In this document: piece by piece, positions 1-8,005 of the stretch | Layout of the letters: each line of letters starts with the position of its first letter | Numbering within the stretch: the first letter of the stretch is position 1 | NCBI GenBank assembly: GCA_029864945.1 | Contig: JAOTSL010000086.1 | Location: 1 to 10,446, forward strand | Direction: 5' to 3' | Length of the DNA: 10,446 bases | From: Gammaproteobacteria bacterium | Lineage (GTDB): Bacteria; Pseudomonadota; Gammaproteobacteria; S012-40 | Notes under the pieces: model-generated | Told to the model about the DNA's origin: nothing | The model's input: the letters and a program-made list of their open reading frames with translations, nothing else | Databases searched by the model: none | Position numbers and translations under genes: made by a program

Positions 1-3
1 ATA

Positions 4-58
4 TTTTCCGTTCATTTTCGTTGAATAGAATGACTATTCGCCTCAAATGAACGAAAAA
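4..58. repeat. Long imperfect inverted repeat (hairpin)
   Basis: Bases 4-27 pair with 35-58 at about 19 of 24 positions. The inner arms GAATAG (23-28) and CTATTC (34-39) are perfect around a 5-base loop. The outer arms share the CGTTCATTT / AAATGAACG motif. Such a structure fits a REP- or MITE-like palindromic repeat, or the end of a mobile element. No T-tract follows on either strand, so an intrinsic terminator is less likely. Whether it is repeated elsewhere in the genome cannot be seen from this window. Confidence 0.55.
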
Positions 59-255
59 TCTGCTCTAAAATAACTTTTCTTCGCTACGGTTTCCATTCTC
101 GGACAGGCTCCTAGCCTATTTAGATGCAATTTCCGACTGCCACCATATCTTTCCACATGGGCGATGAGGGGCCTTAACGATAAAGCTAAGCTGTCAGGTA
201 TCCCGTACCTTTTCGTTACCTCCTCTACATCGTTTAACTGCTTTACCACTTTCAT
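43..255 (-). CDS. Doubtful 70-codon reading frame, no recognised family
   Basis: This frame starts with ATG at 255 and ends at 43, inside the long hairpin. The predicted product is basic, with an N-terminal half (MKVVKQLNDVEEVTKRYGIP) that could be helical. I recognise no domain. There is no convincing Shine-Dalgarno sequence ahead of the ATG. The C-terminal third translates an AGGCT-cct-AGCCT hairpin (106-118) and one arm of the larger palindrome, which is unusual for real coding sequence. It could be a small unknown protein, the remnant of a decayed gene, or a chance frame inside a repeat or insertion-sequence end. Nothing in the neighbourhood assigns a function. Confidence 0.2.
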   Translation of the reverse strand: MKVVKQLNDVEEVTKRYGIPDSLALSLRPLIAHVERYGGSRKLHLNRLGACPRMETVAKKSYFRADFSFI

Positions 256-415
256 TTCTGTGCTTCACCAACTGAGTTTCACGACAAAAGACTCATGTGG
301 CAAGTCAAAGATTTTGCTTATCCTAAATGCATAATATAGAACCAATCTAAATATAATGCCTATCTACTGTTTATTTGGAATATTTGTTAAAGTTCAATAC
401 TAAATAATTGTTTTA
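256..415. other. AT-rich non-coding stretch before the deaD promoter
   Basis: I see no supportable gene on either strand. The stretch is AT-rich with stop codons in all frames. It separates the doubtful minus-strand frame from the deaD promoter region and may hold regulatory sites for either, but no motif stands out. Confidence 0.5.
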
Positions 416-552
416 TTAGGTAGTATTGCATAACCTGCGTATAATCCGTTCTTTTAGCGCATGTATGTACGTTTTTTGACCATAAAAGGTCGGGTTCACG
501 CATTCAAATCAGTTTTTTCACTTTGACCAACGTAAATAAAATACCCCAAACT
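416..552 (+). promoter_or_regulatory. Probable sigma-70 promoter and ~100-nt leader of deaD
   Basis: A perfect TATAAT -10 box lies at 440-445. A weak -35 candidate, TTAGGT, is at 416-421 with an 18-bp spacer. Transcription would start near 452 and leave a leader of about 100 nt before the ATG at 553. The leader contains a small hairpin (GACC 478-481 / GGTC 488-491) and no good Shine-Dalgarno sequence near the start codon. Long structured leaders are known for cold-induced csdA/deaD mRNAs in enterics. That this one acts the same way is inference. Confidence 0.5.
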
Positions 553-2430
553 ATGACCAATACTTTTGACTCTCTAAATCTATCACCCGCCGTTTTAAAA
601 GCCGTAACAGACGCCGGTTATGAAGCACCATCACCTATTCAGGCCGAGTGCATTCCCCATTTAATTGAAGGCCGTGACTTAATTGGCCAGGCGCAAACCG
701 GCACAGGTAAAACAGCCGCTTTTGCATTGCCTCTTTTATCTCGTATAGACCTTAAGCAAAAAGACCCACAGGTGCTTGTACTGGCACCTACACGGGAACT
801 CGCTATTCAGGTAGCCGAAGCATTTCAGCAATATGCGCGTCACATGAAGAATTTTCATGTGCTCCCTATTTACGGCGGCCAAGCATATGGCAACCAGTTA
901 CGCCAACTAAAGCACGGTGCCCATGTTGTAGTCGGCACACCTGGCCGTGTAATGGACCATATCACTAAGGGCACCCTTAAGCTTGATGGCTTAAAAACAT
1001 TGGTGCTTGATGAAGCTGATGAAATGTTGCGTATGGGCTTTATAGATGATGTTGAATGGATTTTGGGCCACACGCCCAAAACTCGACAAATTGCATTGTT
1101 TTCTGCAACCATGCCTCCTGTCATTAAAAAAGTGGCGCAAAAGTATTTAAACAGTCCTGAAGAAATCAAGATCCAGTCTAAAACCAGTACCGCCAGCAAT
1201 ATTCGCCAGCGTTATTGGAAGGTAAGCGGCATGCATAAGCTTGATGCCCTTACCCGAATTATGGAAATGGAAACATTTGACGGGATGATCATTTTTGTTC
1301 GTACAAAAACAGCAACCGTTGATCTTGCTGAACGCCTTTCTGCTCGTGGCCATGCGTGTGAAGCATTAAATGGTGATATTGCACAAAACAGTAGAGAAAA
1401 AATTGTCGAGCGTTTACGAAATGGCAAACTGGACGTTTTGATCGCGACAGATGTTGTAGCACGAGGCCTGGATGTTGAGCGTATCAGTCATGTTGTGAAT
1501 TACGACATACCCTACGATACTGAATCATATGTTCACCGAATTGGTAGAACAGGACGTGCCGGTCGTAAAGGTGATGCCATTCTTTTTATCGCACCACGTG
1601 AGCAACGTCAGTTAACCGCAATAGAAAAAGCGACGAAACAAAAAATTGAGCCAATGCAATTACCAACGGCTTCTGACATAAATAAAATTCGTGTAGGTCG
1701 ATTTAAACAAAAAGTCGTTGATGCATTAGCGGCAGAGAACCTGGAATTTTTCTATCAATTAATGACAGAAGTTATGCAGGAACAAACCGTTGAACCGCTT
1801 GAAATAGCCGCTGCACTCGCTCTTTTAGCACAGGGCGACGACCCGTTATTATTAACTGAACGCCCTCAAAGACAACCCAGTGAATCACGACGCAGTGAGG
1901 GAAGTGACAGAGGACGTGACCGTAATAGAGAACGTGGTTCTAGTGACAGAGATTCACAAAAGCAAAAACGTCAAGGCTCTGAGCTTAAACATAAACGCAA
2001 TATAAAAGACCTTGATGAAAATGCAAACCCATTAAGGGATTATCCTACCATCACAATGAAACGCTATCGAGTTGATGTTGGTCATACGCACAACGTAAAA
2101 CCGGGCAACCTGGTTGGTGCGATTGCTAACGAAGGTGATTTGGATAGTTGTTATATTGGCGACATCAATATTTACGATGATTTTAGTACAGTAGACTTAC
2201 CAGATGAAGTGCCATCATCTGTACTTAATGATTTGAAAAAAACCCGTGTAGCTGGTCAAAAACTCGAGATTCGCCAATATAAAAAGAGCGACAATACTGA
2301 ACAAAGCGGGACAAGTGAAAAAGCGAGACCAAAATCAGGTGCAAGTACCATGGCGCCGAGGAGATCTAAGCCCAAAGACGGTGATAAACCACCAAAAAAG
2401 AGAACTTTTCGTAAGAATACCGATAAATAA
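553..2430 (+). CDS. deaD: Cold-shock DEAD-box ATP-dependent RNA helicase DeaD/CsdA
   Basis: This is a cytoplasmic RNA helicase that uses ATP to open short RNA duplexes. In the family it helps ribosome (50S) assembly, mRNA decay and growth in the cold. Numbered from the ATG at 553 (625 aa), the motifs run: Q-motif around SPIQ (27-30), Walker A AQTGTGKT (47-54), PTREL (79-83), TPGR (129-132), DEAD (153-156), SAT (184-186), ARGLD (303-307) and HRIGRTGR (328-335). An Arg/Ser/Asp-rich linker (about 436-486) leads to a DbpA/CsdA-type RNA-binding domain (about 502-576, with VGAIANEGD) and a Lys/Arg-rich tail. The frame is open to a TTG at 523, but MTNTFDSLNLSP from 553 matches the usual family N-terminus. 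Neither start has a clear Shine-Dalgarno. The gene appears monocistronic or is followed by attenuated readthrough into recJ. Confidence 0.95.
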   Translation: MTNTFDSLNLSPAVLKAVTDAGYEAPSPIQAECIPHLIEGRDLIGQAQTGTGKTAAFALPLLSRIDLKQKDPQVLVLAPTRELAIQVAEAFQQYARHMKNFHVLPIYGGQAYGNQLRQLKHGAHVVVGTPGRVMDHITKGTLKLDGLKTLVLDEADEMLRMGFIDDVEWILGHTPKTRQIALFSATMPPVIKKVAQKYLNSPEEIKIQSKTSTASNIRQRYWKVSGMHKLDALTRIMEMETFDGMIIFVRTKTATVDLAERLSARGHACEALNGDIAQNSREKIVERLRNGKLDVLIATDVVARGLDVERISHVVNYDIPYDTESYVHRIGRTGRAGRKGDAILFIAPREQRQLTAIEKATKQKIEPMQLPTASDINKIRVGRFKQKVVDALAAENLEFFYQLMTEVMQEQTVEPLEIAAALALLAQGDDPLLLTERPQRQPSESRRSEGSDRGRDRNRERGSSDRDSQKQKRQGSELKHKRNIKDLDENANPLRDYPTITMKRYRVDVGHTHNVKPGNLVGAIANEGDLDSCYIGDINIYDDFSTVDLPDEVPSSVLNDLKKTRVAGQKLEIRQYKKSDNTEQSGTSEKARPKSGASTMAPRRSKPKDGDKPPKKRTFRKNTDK

Positions 2431-2489
2431 ATACGACATGTAATTGTATTCATCTAGAAGTATATTTATTTGAATTATTAGATATTGTG

Positions 2490-2526
2490 AACCGGGTACA
2501 CTCATATGTACCCGGTTTCTTTTTTT
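2490..2526 (+). terminator. Strong intrinsic terminator between deaD and recJ
   Basis: A perfect 11-bp stem (AACCGGGTACA, 2490-2500, with TGTACCCGGTT, 2507-2517) encloses a 6-base loop and is followed by TCTTTTTTT up to 2526. It lies 60 bases after the deaD stop codon. Its T-tract is directly followed by the recJ Shine-Dalgarno sequence, so there is no room for a recJ promoter downstream of it. Confidence 0.9.
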
Positions 2527-2535
2527 GGAGTCCCT

Positions 2536-4296
2536 GTGACATTAAAGCATTCAGAAAAATCCATTAGACGAAGAGAAAATAACGACGAAAAAGCTACAAA
2601 TTTTCCTCCAACAATCCCGCCTCTGCTTCAAAAAATTTATCAAAATCGTAGCGTATCTGATTTTTCAGAGATAGAAAAATCACTCAGCAAACTCCGTCCA
2701 TACCACTCGTTAAAGGGAATAGATGACGCAACAAATCTTCTATACAAACACTTATGCGATCAATCACACATCGTTATTATTGGTGACTTTGACGCCGATG
2801 GTGCTACTAGCACAACCGTAGCTGTAAAATGTTTACGTATGCTTGGCGCAAGTTATGTCGACTTTTTGGTACCTGACCGATTTAAATACGGTTACGGCTT
2901 AACGCCTGAAATCGTAAAGGCTGCAAATGAAAAGTATTCACCAGATTTAATCGTTACTGTTGATAACGGTATTTCAAGCGTTGATGGTGTTGCTGCCGCG
3001 CTGGAGGCAAATATAGAGGTACTAGTTACCGATCATCATCTTGCGGGCAATACGCTGCCTAATGCTCACGCCATTGTGAACCCTAATCAGCCAGGTGATA
3101 TTTTTCCAAGTAAAAACCTGGCAGGTGTTGGTGTCATATTTTATGTCATGCTTGCATTACGAAATAAATTAAGAGAAAGAAACTGGTTTCAGGAACGGAA
3201 CATACCCCAGCCCAACTTGAGTAGTGTACTAGACATTGTCGCACTCGGCACAGTTGCCGATGTAGTGCCGCTAGACTTAAATAACCGTATTTTGGTAAAT
3301 CAGGGATTGAAACGTGTCAGAGTCGGTGAAGCCTGCCCTGGCATTAAAGCACTTATTGAGATATCAGGTCGAAATGAAAGATCATTAGTTGCAACAGACT
3401 TTGGCTTTTCTTTAGGGCCACGTTTAAATGCCGCTGGTCGACTGGAAGATATGGCTATCGGTATTAACTGTTTACTGTCTGACAATTTACAACAAGCTCG
3501 AATGCTGGCATCGCAACTTGATGCGTTGAACAGCGAACGAAAAGAAATTGAGTCACAGATGCAACTTGGTGCACTTGAGACTCTTGCCCAACTGAATTTC
3601 GATGAGAACGAACTTCCCATGGGTATGTGTCTTTATGACGAAAGCTGGCATCAGGGCGTTATTGGCATTCTTGCGTCCCGCATCAAAGACAAACTACACC
3701 GTCCGGTTATAATTTTCGCTAAAGGCGATAACGGTGAAATTAAAGGCTCGGCAAGGTCAATACCGGGTATTCATATACGTGATATTTTAGACAGTGTTGC
3801 GACAAATAATCCCGGCTTAATTACAAAATTTGGTGGCCACGCCATGGCTGCTGGATTATCCATTTCCGAAAATGCTTTTCGCATATTTCAATCAAGCTTT
3901 GATGCAGAAGTATCACTGAAAATAAAACCAGAGTATCTGGAGCAGGTTATCTTAAGTGATGGCGAGCTAAAAGATAATGAACTGACACTTTCAATGGCGG
4001 AACTACTTAAAAATGCCGAGCCCTGGGGGCAGGCATTTCCTGAGCCGATTTTTGATGGAATATTTTCGGTAACTCAACGTCGAGTTGTGGGAGAAAAGCA
4101 TTTAAAACTTCAATTACAACCGGCCAATTCAAACTTAAAACTGGAAGCAATTGCTTTCAATGCAATTGATCCACAAGATGCGGAAATTCCATTTGACGTC
4201 GGATCATCAATACAAGCAGCATACAAACTTGATGTTAATGAATTCAGAGGGAATCGAACTTTACAATTGATAATAGATTATCTAGAAGTAACTTAA
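2536..4296 (+). CDS. recJ: Single-stranded-DNA 5'-3' exonuclease RecJ
   Basis: RecJ degrades single-stranded DNA 5' to 3' in RecF-pathway recombination, mismatch repair and base-excision repair. From the GTG at 2536 the protein is 586 aa, close to the 577 of E. coli. DHH-superfamily motifs are complete: DFDADGAT (84-91), VDNG (142-145), DHH (166-168), then GPRLNAAGR (294-302), WHQGVIGI (371-378) and the DHHA1 motif GGHAMAAG (433-440). A C-terminal OB-like part follows. The GTG is chosen because TGGAG at 2526-2530 lies 5 bases ahead of it. An in-frame ATG at 2506 sits at the loop/stem junction of the terminator hairpin and would translate that structure. The N-terminal 20 residues are highly charged. 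Transcription must come from upstream, either by readthrough of the deaD terminator or from a weak promoter in 2431-2489. Confidence 0.95.
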   Translation: MTLKHSEKSIRRRENNDEKATNFPPTIPPLLQKIYQNRSVSDFSEIEKSLSKLRPYHSLKGIDDATNLLYKHLCDQSHIVIIGDFDADGATSTTVAVKCLRMLGASYVDFLVPDRFKYGYGLTPEIVKAANEKYSPDLIVTVDNGISSVDGVAAALEANIEVLVTDHHLAGNTLPNAHAIVNPNQPGDIFPSKNLAGVGVIFYVMLALRNKLRERNWFQERNIPQPNLSSVLDIVALGTVADVVPLDLNNRILVNQGLKRVRVGEACPGIKALIEISGRNERSLVATDFGFSLGPRLNAAGRLEDMAIGINCLLSDNLQQARMLASQLDALNSERKEIESQMQLGALETLAQLNFDENELPMGMCLYDESWHQGVIGILASRIKDKLHRPVIIFAKGDNGEIKGSARSIPGIHIRDILDSVATNNPGLITKFGGHAMAAGLSISENAFRIFQSSFDAEVSLKIKPEYLEQVILSDGELKDNELTLSMAELLKNAEPWGQAFPEPIFDGIFSVTQRRVVGEKHLKLQLQPANSNLKLEAIAFNAIDPQDAEIPFDVGSSIQAAYKLDVNEFRGNRTLQLIIDYLEVT

Positions 4297-4331
4297 GGGC
4301 GCCTAAGTGCACTTTAAATGTGCATAAAACT
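4297..4331. other. Short convergent spacer with weak hairpin
   Basis: These 35 bases separate the stop codons of recJ and the minus-strand lipoprotein gene. TGCAC (4308-4312) can pair with GTGCA (4320-4324) around a 7-base loop. No T-tract follows on either strand, so it is at best a weak bidirectional terminator. Confidence 0.35.
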
Positions 4332-5090
4332 TCAAATCTTAATTTGAGAATACCCTTCAGGCAACATAAACAGGCGCTTCGGAAATATAATCATTTTTCG
4401 ATAATCTACTAAAAAGCGCTGATAACCGTAAATGCTCCACTCTCGAATAGGGAAACCTTGATGTAAATGATTGAGTGGCGTGAAAACATTAACAGCTTCA
4501 TAACACTCCTGGCCTTGCTGCCGCTTATATTGACTCATTAATTGATTTGCCAAAGCCTGTCTAAACTCACGTAAAGCTGCCAATGGTTTATCCATCCCTT
4601 GATCTAACGCCACAAGGTTATAACATTCTTTTTGATTAAGTTTGAGACTGTAATGTGTTGCACTTGCCGAATTTTGGTCATCGTTTTTTACTAACGCGTG
4701 ACTGGTTTGAGATTCTACATTCCAGAGAATTGGAAAATCAGATTTCAGTTTCAAAAGGTGTGCTTCATCTTGAGAATCAATTACCATGATGCTTTTTTCT
4801 TCAGCGATAACGTTGTAAATGACTTTATTTGCCCGATCAAACAATACAAAATCTACAGACTTAGGGCCATCATCAATTCGCAAATAACCTTCTGTTACAA
4901 TCATTCGAGAATTTGTTTCGGATTCGTCACCAATTTTTTCAGAGAAAGAAAGCATGTCACCGGCAAATTTTAACTTGTCAGTATTTTCATGTTTTTGGAG
5001 TTCAGCAGTATTCTTTCTATCAATTACGCTACAGGAAAAAAGGTTCATCCCTAAAAGTAAAGCAAGAAATATCTGTGTTATTTTGAACAT
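4332..5090 (-). CDS. Putative outer-membrane lipoprotein of unknown function
   Basis: This 252-residue protein begins with a lipoprotein signal peptide: a short basic start, a hydrophobic core (4-18) and a lipobox LFSC with the acceptor Cys20. Phe at the -2 position is less usual. Residue +2 is Ser, not Asp, which predicts outer-membrane sorting. The mature part alternates short strands, for example EGYLRIDD and KVIYNVIAEEKSIMVI (89-104). This reminds me of beta-rich periplasmic carrier-like families such as DUF4412, but that is only a resemblance. Two ECY tripeptides (155-157 and 195-197) supply the only cysteines after Cys20 and might form a disulfide. The ATG at 5090 lies inside the last codons of the upstream DUF455 gene (13-base overlap), so translation is probably coupled. 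The function is unknown. Confidence 0.7.
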   Translation of the reverse strand: MFKITQIFLALLLGMNLFSCSVIDRKNTAELQKHENTDKLKFAGDMLSFSEKIGDESETNSRMIVTEGYLRIDDGPKSVDFVLFDRANKVIYNVIAEEKSIMVIDSQDEAHLLKLKSDFPILWNVESQTSHALVKNDDQNSASATHYSLKLNQKECYNLVALDQGMDKPLAALREFRQALANQLMSQYKRQQGQECYEAVNVFTPLNHLHQGFPIREWSIYGYQRFLVDYRKMIIFPKRLFMLPEGYSQIKI

Positions 5091-5905
5091 TGATTTAGGT
5101 ATTCCATTTCTCTTGCACTAAAACCGGCTTTCATTCGTGCAACTTCGTTAAAGGGCTGTCTGATTTTATCCACTGCGTACCGTTCAATCAAGTCTACAAA
5201 GGTTTGATGGGCATCTATTTCCCTTTTATTACACATATAATTAAACCAGCGGGTGCCAACTTCTACGTGACCTATTTCATCTCTGTATATAATGGACAAT
5301 ATTTCAGCAGCTTCATGATGACCGTGATGTTTGAATTTTTGAATAATATTCGGCGTTACATCTAATCCCCTGGCTTCAAGTACTCGCGGTACCAGTGCCA
5401 TTCGTACCAGTACATCATAGCGTGTTTCCTCAACCATTTCCCACAGACCTTTATGAGCATCAAAACTACCATACTCATAATCTAGACTTTTGAGGTAATC
5501 ATTAATTAATGTAAAGTGATACGCCTCTTCCTGTGCAATGCGCGACCAGTCATCATAATACTCCTCAGGCATATCAGGGAAGCGATAAACAGCGTCCCAC
5601 GCAATATTAATTGCATTAAACTCAATATGCGCAAATGAATGCATCATAGAGGCATGACCTTTCAGACTACCAACGGTACGCTTAGGCAGTCTATTAAAGG
5701 CGACTAATTCAGGTTTTTCCGGCCAGCCGGCATCACAGTTATCGATAATTTCAAGGTCACGTTCAACGCTTAGCAAACCGTTTGTCCATTCTTCCCGTAG
5801 TTTTAGGGATTGCGCTACTTTTTCTTGTGGAGATTCCAGAAGTAAGCAGTGATATGCACGGGCATTTATCGAGTTTTTAAAATTTGTCGCTGTATTGTCT
5901 TGCAT
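5078..5905 (-). CDS. DUF455 ferritin-like diiron-type protein
   Basis: This matches the DUF455 (COG2833) ferritin-like family, whose biochemical role is not established to my knowledge. From the ATG at 5905 the protein is 275 aa, mostly helical and probably cytoplasmic, as it has no signal peptide. A full diiron carboxylate pattern is visible: Glu95 (in HIEF), ExxH at 127-130 (EAYH), Glu177 (in LEARG) and ExxH at 210-213 (EIGH). This is the E...ExxH...E...ExxH arrangement of ferritin-like oxygenases and oxidases, so a metal-dependent redox enzyme is plausible. The frame stays open to an ATG at 5926, but a TATAAT box on the minus strand (5918-5913) would then lie inside the gene. With the 5905 start the message would be nearly leaderless. 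The stop overlaps the start of the downstream lipoprotein gene. Confidence 0.85.
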   Translation of the reverse strand: MQDNTATNFKNSINARAYHCLLLESPQEKVAQSLKLREEWTNGLLSVERDLEIIDNCDAGWPEKPELVAFNRLPKRTVGSLKGHASMMHSFAHIEFNAINIAWDAVYRFPDMPEEYYDDWSRIAQEEAYHFTLINDYLKSLDYEYGSFDAHKGLWEMVEETRYDVLVRMALVPRVLEARGLDVTPNIIQKFKHHGHHEAAEILSIIYRDEIGHVEVGTRWFNYMCNKREIDAHQTFVDLIERYAVDKIRQPFNEVARMKAGFSAREMEYLNQCSK

Positions 5906-5996
5906 GTTTGGTATTATAACACTCAATTTATTTTACACTGATGTCGATAACCAGTCTTTACTGGCGCTTCCCAATTTACAGGAATTTATTAAAACT
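5906..5996. promoter_or_regulatory. Divergent promoter region, DUF455 unit / Kef-type antiporter
   Basis: The 91 bases between the two preferred starts must carry promoters for both directions. On the minus strand, TATAAT (5918-5913) is a perfect -10 box only 7 bases before the ATG at 5905. On the plus strand the same bases read TATTATAAC (5912-5920), which contains TATAAC, a good -10 hexamer. No convincing -35 box was found for either direction. For the antiporter, AGGA (5980-5983) lies 13 bases before the ATG at 5997, a rather long spacing. Confidence 0.45.
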
Positions 5997-7979
5997 ATGC
6001 AGCATTCAATTTTACTAGAAATCGTTATTTTACTGTCGATTTCAGTAATAAGTGTCGCACTGTTTCGCCGATTCCATCTTCCACCTGTTCTTGCTTATCT
6101 CCTAGTTGGCGTACTAGTCGGGCCTCATAGCTGGGGCTGGGTTTCTGATACCGAAAATACGCGTTTTTTAGCAGAATTCGGGGTCGTTTTTCTCATGTTT
6201 ACCGTAGGCCTTGAATTTTCTTTTCCCAAATTAGTCGCTATGCGCAAAGAAGTATTTGGTATTGGCGCTGCACAGGTAAGCATAACAACACTTGCCGTTT
6301 CGCTTATTTTTATTGCAATAGGCGAATCGCTATCAGCGGCTTTTATCATCGGTGGCGTTATAGCTCTTTCTTCAACAGCCATTGTCATTAAACAATTAAA
6401 CGAGCAAATGGAGATCCACTCTCGTCACGGACGACTTTCACTTGCCATTTTAATTTTCCAAGATCTCGCAGTCATCCCTTTTTTAATTATTATTCCTGCG
6501 CTAAATGTTGATTCTAATGGAAGCGTGGCAGTTGAACTTGCTTTTGCTGTAATCAAAGGCATTTTTGTTATCGGTATTATGCTAGCCATAGGGCACTGGC
6601 TTTTGCGACCAATGTTTCAGCAAATTGCGAAATTACATTCCTCTGAACTTTTTACACTTACTATTTTGTTGTTTTCTGTCGCAGCTGCCTGGATAACAGA
6701 TATGGCAGGCTTATCGTTAGCGTTGGGTGCTTTTATCGCCGGTATGATGATGGCAGAAAGCGAGTTTAAACATCAGGTGGAAATTGACATTCGCCCATTC
6801 AGAGACGTATTGCTAGGGCTGTTTTTTATCACTATCGGTATGCTGTTAAACCTAAACTCTCTTATATTGCTTTTACCGTGGGTTATTTGCACTGTTGTTG
6901 GTATTATCGTTTTAAAGATTCTAATTATTATGGCAATTGGGCATTACGCAGGGGTTGAAAAAGGCGTTACATCAAGAACAGCTTTGTCTCTGGCACAAGG
7001 TGGTGAATTTGGTTTTGCCTTACTAGCGATTGCTTTTAATAATGGTATTCTCAGTGAAGAATTATCCCAGATTATTTTAGCCTCGGTCATATTAAGCATG
7101 GTCGTCAGTCCATTTATTATTAAACACAATGGGTATTTTGCCAAGCATTGGTTTGCTCACTCATACATACGCTCTCGAATAGAAAACATTAATACCATTC
7201 ACCAGGAAACACGCGCGATTGAAGACCATGTTATCATTTGCGGTTATGGGAGGATTGGTCAAAATATTGGAAGACTTCTCAAGCAGGAAAATACAGATTA
7301 TGTCGCTATAGACCTGGATCCTGTTATTGTGAAAGAAGCACATGATGCTGGTGAACACGTTTTTTATGGTGACTCGACTCACCGAAAAATACTGGAGGCT
7401 GCCAACATTTTAAAAGCACGTGTTCTGGTAATCAGTTATGACGACTTCCAGGCGGCCACGCTTATTATTCAACAAACAAAGATGTTACGACCGGATATCC
7501 CTATTCTTGTTCGAACGCGTGATGATTCACATTTAACTGAGTTACAAAATGCGGGAGCGACAGAAGTTGTACCTGAAACACTGGAAGCCAGTTTAACACT
7601 ATCGACTCATCTTTTAATGTTACTAGAAGTACCCGCCCACAAAGTGACTAAAATAGTTAAAGACATTCGAGAATCCAGGTATCAATCGCTCCACGAGTTT
7701 TTTCATGGACAATCATCAATAGCTTTAAGCGAACCAGACTCCAGCCGGCAAGGATTACACAGCTATATTATTCCTGAAGGTGCTTTTTGTATTGGAAAAC
7801 AAATTGAAGATCTGGAGTTGGAAAAAATAAATGTGGTGGTAACTGCATTGCGCCATGATGGCATTTGCCGCCAAAAGCCTGAGCCAAATTCAGTTATTGA
7901 AGCAGGAGATGTACTGGTCTTTTACACCAACCCCGAAGGATCAAAGCAAGCAGAAGCAAAATTACTAACCGGAAAATAA
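5997..7979 (+). CDS. Kef-type CPA2 cation:proton antiporter with TrkA domains
   Basis: This is an inner-membrane monovalent cation (K+ or Na+)/H+ antiporter of the CPA2 family. From the ATG at 5997 it has 660 residues. About 12-13 hydrophobic segments fill residues 5-375. FQD (154-156) holds the acidic residue expected for proton/cation exchange. HQVEIDIRPFRD (259-270) precedes LLGLFFITIGM, and AQGGEFGF (333-340) is typical of Kef/YbaL proteins. A cytoplasmic TrkA-N (KTN) Rossmann domain begins at about 410 with GYGRIGQ (416-422) and Asp439 at the end of the second strand, which suggests NAD(H) or adenine-nucleotide sensing. A TrkA-C domain occupies about 586-655. The frame is open to 5895, but that would overlap the divergent DUF455 start and add a non-family N-terminus. 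No KefF/KefG-like ancillary gene is adjacent. Ion specificity and glutathione gating cannot be read from the sequence. Confidence 0.9.
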   Translation: MQHSILLEIVILLSISVISVALFRRFHLPPVLAYLLVGVLVGPHSWGWVSDTENTRFLAEFGVVFLMFTVGLEFSFPKLVAMRKEVFGIGAAQVSITTLAVSLIFIAIGESLSAAFIIGGVIALSSTAIVIKQLNEQMEIHSRHGRLSLAILIFQDLAVIPFLIIIPALNVDSNGSVAVELAFAVIKGIFVIGIMLAIGHWLLRPMFQQIAKLHSSELFTLTILLFSVAAAWITDMAGLSLALGAFIAGMMMAESEFKHQVEIDIRPFRDVLLGLFFITIGMLLNLNSLILLLPWVICTVVGIIVLKILIIMAIGHYAGVEKGVTSRTALSLAQGGEFGFALLAIAFNNGILSEELSQIILASVILSMVVSPFIIKHNGYFAKHWFAHSYIRSRIENINTIHQETRAIEDHVIICGYGRIGQNIGRLLKQENTDYVAIDLDPVIVKEAHDAGEHVFYGDSTHRKILEAANILKARVLVISYDDFQAATLIIQQTKMLRPDIPILVRTRDDSHLTELQNAGATEVVPETLEASLTLSTHLLMLLEVPAHKVTKIVKDIRESRYQSLHEFFHGQSSIALSEPDSSRQGLHSYIIPEGAFCIGKQIEDLELEKINVVVTALRHDGICRQKPEPNSVIEAGDVLVFYTNPEGSKQAEAKLLTGK

Positions 7980-8005
7980 GAAAATTAGAATCAATAAAGC
8001 ATGAA

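Noticed and set aside
2506..2535. ATG at 2506 as the start of recJ
   Set aside because: It would place the start codon at the loop of the terminator hairpin and translate its stem and T-tract. The GTG at 2536 has a proper TGGAG 5 bases upstream.
4698..4973. 91-codon plus-strand frame
   Set aside because: It lies fully antisense to the lipoprotein gene with no recognisable domain or ribosome binding site.
5895..5996. Extended N-terminus for the antiporter (ATG 5895)
   Set aside because: It overlaps the divergent DUF455 start and adds 34 residues unlike the family. MQHSILLEIVILL from 5997 begins where the first membrane helix is expected.
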